Part shown: positions 36,226-45,124 of the stretch, piece after piece | Layout of the letters: each line of letters starts with the position of its first letter | Position numbering within the stretch: the first letter of the stretch is position 1 | Assembly: GCF_020171805.1 (NCBI RefSeq) | Contig: NZ_JAIVAF010000004.1 | Coordinates: forward strand, 186,001-250,000 | Reading direction: 5' to 3' | DNA: 64,000 nucleotides | Source of the DNA: Guptibacillus algicola | Lineage (GTDB): Bacteria > Bacillota > Bacilli > Bacillales > Guptibacillaceae | The notes under the pieces: model-generated | Databases searched by the model: none | Told to the model about the DNA's origin: nothing | The model's input: the letters and a program-made list of their open reading frames with translations, nothing else | Program-made: the position numbers and the translations under genes

Positions 36226-36507
36226 ACATTATGTCAGAAGAAATGACTTCAACCAATTCGACAAAAGATATAAATATCGTAGTACTTACGTAGTATAATT
36301 CCGTTTTCTTACCCTTTTGGTCTTACGTGTATAAGCTTTTATACTTGCTAGTAAAGGGTACAGGATAATCATGTCTTTATTATACCTCCTGATTCAATTT
36401 CATCATCTTATCTATCCTATTTCTCCAATCCAATCGGTAGTGTTTTTCTTTCACCGTAAATTCATTTACAATAGTAGTAATACAGTTCAGAAGGAAAGAG
36501 GATTACC

Positions 36508-38112
36508 ATGATTCATCCTACACACTACATCGAAACATCTAAATATAAGTGCCAGCACGTATTCGCACTAGATCCTACATCGATTCCTGTTCTCACACGA
36601 TCTCTTTCTAAGGAACAGCTCAGAGAAAGACAACAAGAATATGGACAATCGCTATCAACGATACGAGAATTCATGCAGAAATTGATCAGTTTTTTATCTG
36701 GAACGCCTACCTATATCGTGACAACAGATAAAGAGGGACATGTATTGGATTCTTATGGAGATGATAGCATTCAAAGGATGGTAACTACCCTTGGCGTTGA
36801 GAACGGCGTACAGTTTTACGAAGAAGCTGCAGGCACTAACTCTATTACTCTTGCAATTAAATATGGCGAGCCAATTCAGTTAATAGGTAACGATCATTAT
36901 CATGATTGCTTTGAAAACGTGGCCTGTTTTTCAGTTCCTTTTTCAATTACAAAGGGAGAAGTAGCAGGAACTGTCTCGTTAATGACAAGTAAAGAGCATG
37001 CGTCTGAGTTTCACTTGGGACTTCTTTCCTCTGCCGTCGATTCGATCGAAAGAGAAATAAATACACAGAAACAAAACCAGGAACTACATGTAAACAACCA
37101 GGTGTTAATGGAGACCACACCACTTGGAATCATCATTACAAATAAGGATGGAATGATTAGTGACTTTAACAAAAGCGCACAGATGATAACCGGCTTGGAA
37201 CAAGAACTAGCAATAGGAAATAGGATCACGGTTTTACCTGATATATCTCCTTGCTTCCATCACGTTCTCAAAGAAGAGAAGCCTGTTGAAAACATTGAGC
37301 TCGCGTTTCCTGAACAACAAAAAACGTGTTTGATCGATATTCTACCGCTTTTTAATGATGGTGTCCTGACCGGTGCTTATGGACAATTCAAAGATGTTAC
37401 ATCTTATATCGAACTTCAGAACCAGGTCGTGCAATCCGAGAAACTCTCTGCAATCGGGAAACTCAGTGCAGGGTTTGCACACGAAATACGAAATCCCTTA
37501 ACGTCAATTATTGGACTTACCAAGATATTAGAAGTAGATAAAAAACAAACGAAGTACATGGAAATCATTAAATCTGAACTAGAACGAATAGATAAGCTCG
37601 TCAATGAGTTCGTTATGTATGGGAAACCCGCTGGAACTCAAAAAAAGACGTGCGACGTCGTTTCCATCATCAGCGACACGGTTAAGCTTATGCATTGCTC
37701 TGCAAAAAAGAAACATGCAAACCTCTATTTCAATAAGCCTAGTGACCATGTCCCTCTCTATATTGATGAATCTCAGTTTAAACAAGTTCTGATCAACCTC
37801 ATCAATAATGCCATCGATGCGATGCCAGAAGGTGGAGATGTTTCAATCGATCTTGGTGTCCACGACACTGAAGTTGTCATTACGATTAACGATGAAGGAA
37901 ATGGCATGTCACAAAAAGAGATTGAGAATTTCGGACTACCCTTCTACAGTACGAAAGATAAAGGTCTAGGCATTGGGCTTTCGATTTGTTCTGATATCGT
38001 TAAGTCTCACAATGGAAGTATTGGCGTCAATTCGTCTGACGAAAACGGCACATCTATTCACATTACACTTCCTTATGATGCAAGGAATGAAAGAAGACCC
38101 AACATTAGTTGA
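36508..38112 (+). CDS. Orphan sensor histidine kinase (GAF-PAS-HisKA-HATPase)
   Basis: 534-residue soluble kinase. N-terminal GAF-like domain of the sigma54-activator/AcoR kind (AAGTNSITLAIKYGEPIQL, HYHDCFENVACFSVPF), then PAS (about 195-300) and HisKA with phospho-His in GKLSAGFAHEIRNPLTSIIG. The HATPase_c domain includes LINNAIDAMPEGG and GLGIGLSICSDIV. There is no membrane segment and no adjacent regulator. Sequence style resembles sporulation (Kin-type) kinases, which feed Spo0F; that link is inference. ATG at 36508 follows GAAGGAAAGAGG. Confidence 0.9.
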   Translation: MIHPTHYIETSKYKCQHVFALDPTSIPVLTRSLSKEQLRERQQEYGQSLSTIREFMQKLISFLSGTPTYIVTTDKEGHVLDSYGDDSIQRMVTTLGVENGVQFYEEAAGTNSITLAIKYGEPIQLIGNDHYHDCFENVACFSVPFSITKGEVAGTVSLMTSKEHASEFHLGLLSSAVDSIEREINTQKQNQELHVNNQVLMETTPLGIIITNKDGMISDFNKSAQMITGLEQELAIGNRITVLPDISPCFHHVLKEEKPVENIELAFPEQQKTCLIDILPLFNDGVLTGAYGQFKDVTSYIELQNQVVQSEKLSAIGKLSAGFAHEIRNPLTSIIGLTKILEVDKKQTKYMEIIKSELERIDKLVNEFVMYGKPAGTQKKTCDVVSIISDTVKLMHCSAKKKHANLYFNKPSDHVPLYIDESQFKQVLINLINNAIDAMPEGGDVSIDLGVHDTEVVITINDEGNGMSQKEIENFGLPFYSTKDKGLGIGLSICSDIVKSHNGSIGVNSSDENGTSIHITLPYDARNERRPNIS

Positions 38113-38128
38113 GTCTTCTTTTTCTTCT

Positions 38129-38920
38129 CTATAACGCCTTTACTAATCCACCATCTACTACTAATGACTGACCTGTAACGTACGTATTTGCTCCTGACCC
38201 TAGGAAGACGAGCATCTTCGCAAATTCATCTGGCTCGCCGTACCGTTTAATTGGGATCGATCTTTCCGTTTTTTCTTTTAACTCTTCTACTGACACTCCA
38301 AGTTTATCTGCCCGTAAGCCGTCAAGTTGCTCGACACGCTCAGTCGCGATTCGGCCTGGACCTACGGTGTTTACGAGAATGTTATCTTCGGCATATTCCT
38401 GTGACAAACTTTTAGCTAAACCTACGATTCCTGCACGGAACGTGTTAGAGAGGATTAAGTTATCCAGTGATTGTTTGATAGAAGAAGACGCAATGTTCAC
38501 GATGCGTCCCTCGCCTGCTTTCTTCATAAATGGAATAGCCGCTCGAGATGTTCGGACGAAGCTTAATAGATTTAGTTCGAATGCACTCTGCCAGTCTTCA
38601 TCTGAGAACTTCTCAAACCCACCAGCAGCTGGTCCACCGGCATTGTTGATAAGAACATGAATCGCACCATTCTTCTCTTTGGCATAGTTCATTAACTCCT
38701 TGATGTCTTCTCCATTTTTCACGTCACAGACTTTATAGGAAACGTTGTCGTTATTCGTTACTCGAGATATATCTTCACATGCTTTTTGTAATTCCTCACG
38801 ATTACGGCTGGAGATGACCACCTTTGCTCCTTCTTCTGCGAATGCGAGGGCAGTCGCTTTTCCAAGCCCTTTACTTGATGCTGTGACTACAACAGATTTT
38901 CCCTTTAATCCTAAATCCAT
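38129..38920 (-). CDS. SDR-family oxidoreductase with non-canonical active site
   Basis: 263-residue short-chain dehydrogenase. NAD(P) motif VVTASSKGLGKATALAF and NNAGGPAAGG are present, but the usual YxxxK is replaced: after IASSSIKQSLDN comes LILSNTFRAGIVGLAKSL. This SNTxRAG variant occurs in a known FabG-like subgroup, so it may use a different mechanism. It is the last gene of the TAXI-TRAP cluster, 15 nt after the permease stop. Confidence 0.88.
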   Translation of the reverse strand: MDLGLKGKSVVVTASSKGLGKATALAFAEEGAKVVISSRNREELQKACEDISRVTNNDNVSYKVCDVKNGEDIKELMNYAKEKNGAIHVLINNAGGPAAGGFEKFSDEDWQSAFELNLLSFVRTSRAAIPFMKKAGEGRIVNIASSSIKQSLDNLILSNTFRAGIVGLAKSLSQEYAEDNILVNTVGPGRIATERVEQLDGLRADKLGVSVEELKEKTERSIPIKRYGEPDEFAKMLVFLGSGANTYVTGQSLVVDGGLVKAL

Positions 38921-38935
38921 CTAATCATTCCTTTC

Positions 38936-41086
38936 TTATGCAGAGATTGTTTCTTCGTTCGCTTTGTTACTAGCTACATTCATCACCATTACTAGAATAA
39001 ACACAATTGCTCCAACAGCATCTGTGACGAGCCCAGGGTATATGAGTAGAATAGCGCCAATGCCCGTAATGAGCCTCATCCAGCCAGATAGTTTCGTAAG
39101 GAAATACCCTTCAGCTGTAACGGATAATAGAAACACACCGATGAGTGAAGTGATCGCGATTAATAGAATGTTCATCACAGTAGCATCAACCATTAACATC
39201 TCATGAGAGAATACGAACATGAACGGTACAATAAACCCTGCGATCGCTAGTTTCATTGCCTGAAAACCAGTTTTGTTTGGATCTCCTCCACTAATACCTG
39301 CCCCCGCAAAAGCAGCAAGTGCAACCGGTGGGGTAATATTTGCAAAGATACCGAAGTAGAACACAAACATATGCGCGACAAAAATAGCCGTCTCTGGTGA
39401 ACCTGCAAGTTCTCTAAACAATGGAAGCTGAAGTAATATCGGTGCTGCCATCGTACTTGTGATGATATAAGTAGGAATACTTGGTAGTCCCATGCCTAGA
39501 ATGATTGAAGTAACCATCGCAAGAAGTAAGGTGATAATAAGTTGGATCAATGGACTATTTACCATCGAACCAATGCTTACGATACTATTCGCAATCTCAA
39601 GCGCAACACCTGTGAGCGATGCTATTCCAACAACAATTCCGACAGCACCACATGCAATTGCAACGGGTACAGTCGTTTTCGCACCTTCTTCTAATGCTTG
39701 AACACTATCCACAATTCCGATTTCTTCAGCCTGTAAGTTGAGCATGCGTCTCCACACATTGATAACAAGCGGAACGGCAATGATCAACAATAGCTCCCAC
39801 CAGTCCCCGCGTAAATTCGGGCTAGCGTTCCCTGAAAGAACTGCGGTAATCTGAGGTTGGAAAATCAAGAATAACCCTAGTACTGTGATAACAGGCAGCA
39901 TCTTTTTTGATGCAGAAATGACAACCGTTGCAATGATTGCCCAAAATGCAGCAAAGAAAGGTGTTTTTCCTGAGAAAAGCAAGTAAAGCAAGATTAGCAT
40001 TGGAATGATTAAATGCCCTCTCTCAGCGAGTACTTCTTTTACCGTTGGTAATTCCGTTTTCGGTAACCCTTTTAAGCCACGTTTTGCTGCGCGGAAATGT
40101 ACTTGAAGAAGAATACCGATATAGAACAATAGTGCCGGTATAATTCCCGCAAGAATGATTTTTGTATAAGGAACATTCAAGTTTTCTGCCATAATAAATG
40201 CAGCTGCACCCATGATCGGGGGTAAGATCTGTCCACCCACACTCGCTGCAGACTCTACCGCCCCAGCGAAGTTACGGTGGTAACCAATCTTCTTCATTAA
40301 CGGAATCGTAAACGCTCCTGTCGTTACAACGTTCGCAATTGCGGATCCATTGATCGACCCTAAGAAACCACTTGCTATGACCGCTACTTTTGCAGGGCCT
40401 CCCTTTGTATGACCTGCAACAGCAAGCGCCAGATCATTAAATAACTGACCCATGCCTGACCGACTTAAGAATGCCCCGAACAGAATGAAAAGGATAATAT
40501 AGCTCGCTGATACGCCTATCGCTGTACCGAGGATTCCTTCCGTAATGAACACAAGTTGAGAAATGATTTGTTTTGATACACTGAAGACGACTTGTTCCGT
40601 TAACTGCGGATAGATGGAGAGCTTTACATAAAACCCATACACGAGAAATGCCGAACCTAGTAAAGTAAGCCCCCAACCTGTTACTCTTCTAGTTATATCG
40701 AACAGAAGAATAACGATTAGAATACCGACGATAAAATCAGTCGTGTTGATCTGGCCACCCGATTGGATGATTCGTTCTGCAGTCAACAACATGTATACAC
40801 CAGCGAACATGGCTAGTCCAAACAATATGTAATCATAGAAGGGCGTACCTTTTCCCGCTTTTTTCTTAATGAACGGATACATGAGAAAACCGAGCGCCAT
40901 CAATGTATACAAATGGATACTTCGTTGTTGGATATCTACAAGAGATCCCGCGTAAGCCGTATATAAATGGAACAGTGCAAGCCCAGCTGCTAACACTGTA
41001 ATGATACCTTTTAATAAAGAATTATCGAACGATCGCACATTACTCTCGCGGTCGTATTCTTCTACATTTTTCTTTTTCACGATCAT
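38936..41086 (-). CDS. TRAP transporter permease, fused 4TM-12TM subunits
   Basis: 716-residue fused DctQ-DctM-type permease of the TAXI group with about 16-18 membrane helices. Typical stretches are GPAKVAVIASGFLGSINGSA, VGGQILPPIMGAAAFIMAE and ITPPVALAAFAGAGISGGDP. It takes up an organic acid with Na+ using the TAXI binding protein encoded two genes upstream. ATG at 41086 follows AGGTGAGG. Substrate unknown; glutamate and dicarboxylates are typical of the group. Confidence 0.93.
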   Translation of the reverse strand: MIVKKKNVEEYDRESNVRSFDNSLLKGIITVLAAGLALFHLYTAYAGSLVDIQQRSIHLYTLMALGFLMYPFIKKKAGKGTPFYDYILFGLAMFAGVYMLLTAERIIQSGGQINTTDFIVGILIVILLFDITRRVTGWGLTLLGSAFLVYGFYVKLSIYPQLTEQVVFSVSKQIISQLVFITEGILGTAIGVSASYIILFILFGAFLSRSGMGQLFNDLALAVAGHTKGGPAKVAVIASGFLGSINGSAIANVVTTGAFTIPLMKKIGYHRNFAGAVESAASVGGQILPPIMGAAAFIMAENLNVPYTKIILAGIIPALLFYIGILLQVHFRAAKRGLKGLPKTELPTVKEVLAERGHLIIPMLILLYLLFSGKTPFFAAFWAIIATVVISASKKMLPVITVLGLFLIFQPQITAVLSGNASPNLRGDWWELLLIIAVPLVINVWRRMLNLQAEEIGIVDSVQALEEGAKTTVPVAIACGAVGIVVGIASLTGVALEIANSIVSIGSMVNSPLIQLIITLLLAMVTSIILGMGLPSIPTYIITSTMAAPILLQLPLFRELAGSPETAIFVAHMFVFYFGIFANITPPVALAAFAGAGISGGDPNKTGFQAMKLAIAGFIVPFMFVFSHEMLMVDATVMNILLIAITSLIGVFLLSVTAEGYFLTKLSGWMRLITGIGAILLIYPGLVTDAVGAIVFILVMVMNVASNKANEETISA

Positions 41087-41095
41087 GCACCTCAC

Positions 41096-41614
41096 CTAAC
41101 ATGTAAGTTTTACTAGCAAAGCTCTAAATAGATTAAGTTTCTTAACAGTTATATGGTAGGAACTGTTTGCCTTAAGCTTTTCGCTTTGTCCAGCTACTGT
41201 TAATCGGTGTTTCGTCACGTCACCGGTACGAACAAATAGACTATCATCGATCGACTGATCAATACCTGTCATGTATACCCAACCCTCTTTTATAAACGTC
41301 TCTTTACCTGCATGACTAGGGACACCAGCACCAAACGTCTTAAACCGAGTATGAGTTAAAATAAGTTCAGAACCTTCTCTTTGAAAAAATTCTTCCCATT
41401 CTTCCTTCTCCACCGAATGCTCCCACCTCACTGAAAACGTATCCGCTCTCAGGAAAACATCGATAACCTCTTTCTCTTCCTCAACCACCAGCACATTCAT
41501 TGGAATAGCAAAAAGAGCAAGAACGATTGCGAAAAGAAAGAACCACTTTAGAAAAATGGGAGCACCTTGACGATGCCCCCATTTTGTTCTATTCAAGTAT
41601 GCCTTGTTCCTCAT
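41096..41614 (-). CDS. DUF1850 membrane-anchored protein of TAXI-TRAP system
   Basis: 172-residue protein with one N-terminal membrane helix (FLKWFFLFAIVLALFAIPM) and an extracytoplasmic DUF1850 domain (SVRWEHSVEKEEWEEFF, THTRFKTFGAGVPS). DUF1850 genes sit almost always between TAXI binding protein and permease, as here. Proposed accessory subunit. ATG at 41614 overlaps the binding protein gene by 26 nt; the frame extends to 41647 but without a ribosome binding site. Confidence 0.85.
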   Translation of the reverse strand: MRNKAYLNRTKWGHRQGAPIFLKWFFLFAIVLALFAIPMNVLVVEEEKEVIDVFLRADTFSVRWEHSVEKEEWEEFFQREGSELILTHTRFKTFGAGVPSHAGKETFIKEGWVYMTGIDQSIDDSLFVRTGDVTKHRLTVAGQSEKLKANSSYHITVKKLNLFRALLVKLTC

Positions 41615-42590
41615 AGAAAGCTTTTGCACCTGGGTGAAGCGGTGCAATCAGACCTTTTGCAATTTCATCTCGGTCTAGCTGCTTTAATGCTCCAACTGCT
41701 ACTTCATCAGTTCCAAGGTAGTCATAGTACCTTTTTGTTAAATCTTTTACCGTCTCCTCATCAAGGTCTTTTGAAACCACGATCATATTTTGAATACCAA
41801 CGGTCGTTACTTCATTATCAAGATTATATTTTGCCTCATTCCCTGCAGGAATGATGTAGTCTTTGTAGAACGGATATTTTTCTTTTAGAGCTTCTGCCGT
41901 CTCACCTTTGATTTCAACGAACGTAATGTCATTTTGCTGCATAAGATCCGTGATATTGCTATTTGGAACACCAGAAGTAAAGAAAGCTGCATCAAGGTTT
42001 CCATTCTTCATTTCCTGAACGCTATCTGCGTAGCCTGTGTGCGTTACTTTCGACATATCGTCATACGTTAAGTCCACTGCTTCAAGTACTTTTTGTGCAC
42101 TTTGTTCTACTCCTGAGCCTACCTTACCTACGCCTACTTTCTTCCCTTTCAAATCTTCAACAGATTCGATCCCACTATCTTCTGTGGCAACGATTTGAAC
42201 AACGTTCTGGTACATGCCAGCAAGTGCTTGAACATCTACCTTCTTCCCTTCAAACTGTCCTTTTCCTTCAACAGCATCATACGCAACGTCACTCATAACG
42301 ATTGCCATTTGATTCAAACCATCCTTGATGTTCTGAATGTTTGCTACAGAAGCACCAGTAGACTCAACTGTAATGTTCCCGATCGAATCACTTTGTTCAA
42401 AAATCGGCTTAAGTGCGCCACCAATTGGATAATATGTACCCGACGTTCCACCCGTACCAAATACGAGAGATTGAGAAGAGCCACCTGAACTGTCACCATT
42501 ATCTCCGCCTGCTGAATTACTACCACCGCCACAAGCAGAAATAATCATAGCGAGCGCCAGTAAAACAATACCTAATACCTTTGATTTCAA
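41589..42590 (-). CDS. TAXI-family TRAP solute-binding lipoprotein
   Basis: 333-residue extracytoplasmic binding protein. Lipobox MIISACGGG, a Ser/Gly linker, then the TAXI core SLVFGTGGTSGTYYPIGGAL. It delivers a dicarboxylate- or amino-acid-like solute to the fused permease. First gene of a four-gene unit (binding protein, DUF1850, permease, SDR). A cre-like site 35 bp upstream suggests CcpA repression. Confidence 0.93.
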   Translation of the reverse strand: MKSKVLGIVLLALAMIISACGGGSNSAGGDNGDSSGGSSQSLVFGTGGTSGTYYPIGGALKPIFEQSDSIGNITVESTGASVANIQNIKDGLNQMAIVMSDVAYDAVEGKGQFEGKKVDVQALAGMYQNVVQIVATEDSGIESVEDLKGKKVGVGKVGSGVEQSAQKVLEAVDLTYDDMSKVTHTGYADSVQEMKNGNLDAAFFTSGVPNSNITDLMQQNDITFVEIKGETAEALKEKYPFYKDYIIPAGNEAKYNLDNEVTTVGIQNMIVVSKDLDEETVKDLTKRYYDYLGTDEVAVGALKQLDRDEIAKGLIAPLHPGAKAFYEEQGILE

Positions 42591-42624
42591 ATTAAACCCC
42601 TCCGCTTCTTATTTGCTAGGTTTA

Positions 42625-42639
42625 TGGTAACGTTTACAT
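42625..42639 (-). promoter_or_regulatory. cre (CcpA) site upstream of the TAXI-TRAP operon
   Basis: Read on the minus strand, ATGTAAACGTTACCA fits WTGNAANCGNWNNCW at every fixed position. It lies 35 bp before the binding protein start, where bound CcpA would block transcription. Confidence 0.7.
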
Positions 42640-42705
42640 TATTGTTTTTGAATATTTAGAACATATTGGACGTTTTGGTCTTTTTGGTCATAGAATTTTA
42701 CACAT

Positions 42706-42735
42706 AAGAAAAGAAAAGAAAAGAAAAGAAAAGAA
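42706..42735. repeat. (AAGAA)6 pentanucleotide repeat
   Basis: Six perfect tandem AAGAA units in the intergenic region between the mdh terminator and the TAXI-TRAP promoter region. A five-base unit can slip and change promoter spacing. Confidence 0.9.
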
Positions 42736-42740
42736 ACAAC

Positions 42741-42776
42741 AAAAAAGAGAACTTCCATTATTGGAGGTTCCCTTTT
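42741..42776 (-). terminator. Terminator of the eut/mdh operon
   Basis: On the minus strand GGGAACCTCC / GGAAGTTCTC stem with TTTTTT, 20 nt after the mdh stop. Confidence 0.8.
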
Positions 42777-42796
42777 AAATACTATCCCTTTTTACA

Positions 42797-43732
42797 TTAT
42801 ACCAATGTTAATGTTTCTTTTACTGTCTCCGCAGAGCGATCAAGTGCCTCTTTTTCGCTAGAATGTAGAGGAAGTTCAATGACACTTTCTATTCCATTTC
42901 CGCCAAGTATTGTTGGAACACCAAGATAGATGTTCTCATATCCATACTCACCTTCTAGATAAGCGATAGATGGCAATATTCTTTTCTTGTCTTTTACAAT
43001 TGCTTCGGCCATTTCCACGAGAGAGGCTGCTGGAGCGTAATAGGCACTTCCTTGTCCAAGCAAGGATACTATTTCTCCTCCTCCTTTTCGTGTTCTTTCT
43101 ACGATGGCATCTATTTTCTCTTCAGCTATTAGCTTTTCTAATGGAATACCACCTGCATGAGAATAACGAACCAATGGCACCATACTGTCACCATGTCCAC
43201 CTAAGACAAACCCTGTAACATCTTCAACCGAGACACCTAGTTCTTGTGCAACAAACGTATTAAAACGCGCCGTATCTAACACACCAGATTGTCCAATCAC
43301 TCGATTTTTTGGGAATCCAGTCGTTTTATAACAAACATAAGTCATCGCATCGACTGGGTTACTTAATACTAAAATATAACTTTCAGGTGCATACTGAACG
43401 ATTTTCTCAGAAACATCCTTCATTATCTTTGAGTTAGTAGCGATTAAGTCATCTCTACTCATACCTGGTTTTCTAGGTATACCTGCAGTTATGATTACCA
43501 TATCTGCGTCTTTAATATCTTTATAATCTGATGTACCCGTTATAGTAGAATTGAATTTCTGAACAGGACTCGCTTCTAACATATCTAATGCCTTGCCTTT
43601 TGTAGGGTTGTCCATTGAAGGAATATCTACTAGAACGACATCACCAAGTTCTTTTTGTGCAAGCATCAGTGCTGTAGTTGTTCCTGTGAATCCCGCCCCA
43701 ATAACTGCAAATTTTTTTCTGTTGAAAGTCAT
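42797..43732 (-). CDS. mdh: Malate dehydrogenase at the end of the eut operon
   Basis: 311-residue lactate/malate dehydrogenase family enzyme. Dinucleotide motif [14 protein letters not shown], active loop [12 protein letters not shown] with Arg at the position that selects malate over lactate, and catalytic His in [11 protein letters not shown]. It interconverts malate and oxaloacetate with NAD. ATG at 43732 follows GGAGGTG at 5 nt. It starts 30 nt after the last shell gene in the same direction, with no terminator between. No encapsulation peptide is seen, so it is probably cytosolic. Confidence 0.92.
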   Translation of the reverse strand: MTFNRKKFAVIGAGFTGTTTALMLAQKELGDVVLVDIPSMDNPTKGKALDMLEASPVQKFNSTITGTSDYKDIKDADMVIITAGIPRKPGMSRDDLIATNSKIMKDVSEKIVQYAPESYILVLSNPVDAMTYVCYKTTGFPKNRVIGQSGVLDTARFNTFVAQELGVSVEDVTGFVLGGHGDSMVPLVRYSHAGGIPLEKLIAEEKIDAIVERTRKGGGEIVSLLGQGSAYYAPAASLVEMAEAIVKDKKRILPSIAYLEGEYGYENIYLGVPTILGGNGIESVIELPLHSSEKEALDRSAETVKETLTLV

Positions 43733-43762
43733 TCCATCACCTCCATACAACGAATTGAATTA

Positions 43763-44185
43763 CTAAGACGTTTTACTTGTTTCCTTTTTTGGCTCTTGAG
43801 TCGTTTTAGAAGCTCTACCAGAAGATTTAGGTTTAGCTTTCGTAGCTTGTTCTTCGGCATTATCTTGTTCTTCTGTATTACCTTGTTTTTCTTTATCCTC
43901 TTGTTTATTTTCGTCTGCTTTTTTTAGTATGCTGCTTGTTCCCTCATCAGGATGAGGAATCACATAATGAGCAACAAGCTCTCCCACCCGTTGAGCAGCT
44001 TCTTTTCCTGCATCTACAGCTGCTTGAACTGCACTAACATCACCTTCTACAAAAACGGTGACTAATGCTGCATCTATCTTTTCTTGGTTGATCAGCTTAA
44101 CATCTGCTACTTTAACCATGACATCTGCAGCTTCAATTGAGCCAATCAGACCTCTTGTTTCAATCATGCCTAAAGCTTTAGCCAT
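43763..44185 (-). CDS. BMC-H shell protein with charged C-terminal tail
   Basis: 140-residue hexameric microcompartment shell protein. A complete BMC domain (1-90; [38 protein letters not shown]) is followed by about 50 residues rich in Lys, Glu, Gln and Ser. Position at the end of the eut operon recalls EutK, but EutK has a helix-turn-helix tail that is absent here. The tail could bind cargo or the next layer. ATG at 44185 follows AGAGGTG. Confidence 0.92.
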   Translation of the reverse strand: MAKALGMIETRGLIGSIEAADVMVKVADVKLINQEKIDAALVTVFVEGDVSAVQAAVDAGKEAAQRVGELVAHYVIPHPDEGTSSILKKADENKQEDKEKQGNTEEQDNAEEQATKAKPKSSGRASKTTQEPKKETSKTS

Positions 44186-44462
44186 TCTCTTCACCTCTTT
44201 CAACTTCTACAGCATCTACAATGCCAATGATGATAGAGTCTATCGGTATCGGATTGTCTACCTCTATATTGGAGGCCGAACTCCCTCTTGTAACCATGAC
44301 TTTATCGCCTACACCTGCACCAATTCGGTCAACAGCAACTAGGTTTGATTGACTAGTATTCTGTATAGATGAAACTGGCCGAACAACTAAAAATTTCAGC
44401 CCAGTAAGTCCCTCTTCTTTTCTCGTTGCCCATAGATTCCCTATCACTTCGCCTAAGATCAT
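44178..44462 (-). CDS. eutN: EutN/CcmL pentameric vertex protein
   Basis: 94-residue BMC-P protein capping the icosahedral vertices. Start MILGEVIGNLWATRKEEGL and the family GVGDKVMVTRGSSA loop are clear. Overlaps the next shell gene by 8 nt and the preceding gene by one base, so tightly coupled. Confidence 0.94.
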   Translation of the reverse strand: MILGEVIGNLWATRKEEGLTGLKFLVVRPVSSIQNTSQSNLVAVDRIGAGVGDKVMVTRGSSASNIEVDNPIPIDSIIIGIVDAVEVERGEENG

Positions 44463-45124
44463 TATTCGCCCCCCTGTGACTCTTGTTTTCGAATCAATAT
44501 ACTTCGTTCTCTTGCTGCATCTCGGGCCATAGGAGTAACGATCGTATCATTGGAAATGATGATTTCTTCATTATCCCAGGATTCTATTATCGATTGTGTT
44601 AAAAGTTTTTCACTATATCTTCTCATATCCTCATGAGCAGGTGAGTGATACGGTGAATTCATTGGTTTAATTTCCTCTAGCTTTGTAAAAGAAACGCCAT
44701 ATTTCACTACTTTTTCGTAGTATTGTTTCAGTTGCTCTCTGTAGTATGAAGTTACTGTTCCAACGTTACTATCATTAATGAAACGATCCAATAACGTGTC
44801 TAATTCAAAGTAGATTCTACTACCTTTCATCATCAACTCTGAAAAAGTAAAACTCATATTTGTATCTGTAATTCCTATTGCGCTTTTAACTAAAAGGTCT
44901 TGATCCACATTTAGAAAAACTGCTTCCTCTACTTTACTAGGTAGATCATCCGTATTTGGATTAATGACGATCGGTTCCCAATAATCCTGGAGTGTCGCTA
45001 GAGTTTTTGCTTCTGGTTCTTTTGAACAAATCACGAGTAAGGTCGGTTTGGCACCCCTACTCGTGAATCCCTGTTCCTTTAAGATATCAACAACGATTTT
45101 TTCTATAGTAGTTCTATCAATCAT
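44462..45124 (-). CDS. TIGR02536-like ethanolamine-utilisation protein of unknown function
   Basis: 220-residue protein found in eut/pdu-type operons. The conserved C-terminal signature is EEIIISNDTIVTPMARDAA followed by RERSI. The N-terminus (MIDRTTIEKIVVDILKEQG) is an amphipathic helix that looks like an encapsulation peptide, so it may be cargo. It overlaps pduL by 8 nt. No catalytic residues known to me. Confidence 0.82.
   Translation of the reverse strand: MIDRTTIEKIVVDILKEQGFTSRGAKPTLLVICSKEPEAKTLATLQDYWEPIVINPNTDDLPSKVEEAVFLNVDQDLLVKSAIGITDTNMSFTFSELMMKGSRIYFELDTLLDRFINDSNVGTVTSYYREQLKQYYEKVVKYGVSFTKLEEIKPMNSPYHSPAHEDMRRYSEKLLTQSIIESWDNEEIIISNDTIVTPMARDAARERSILIRKQESQGGE

Noticed and set aside
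42706-42735. CRISPR or other repeat array
   Set aside because: Five-base tandem units without spacers; a simple repeat only.
43763-44185. Assigning the shell protein as EutK
   Set aside because: The tail lacks a helix-turn-helix and is low-complexity, so only BMC-H is supported.
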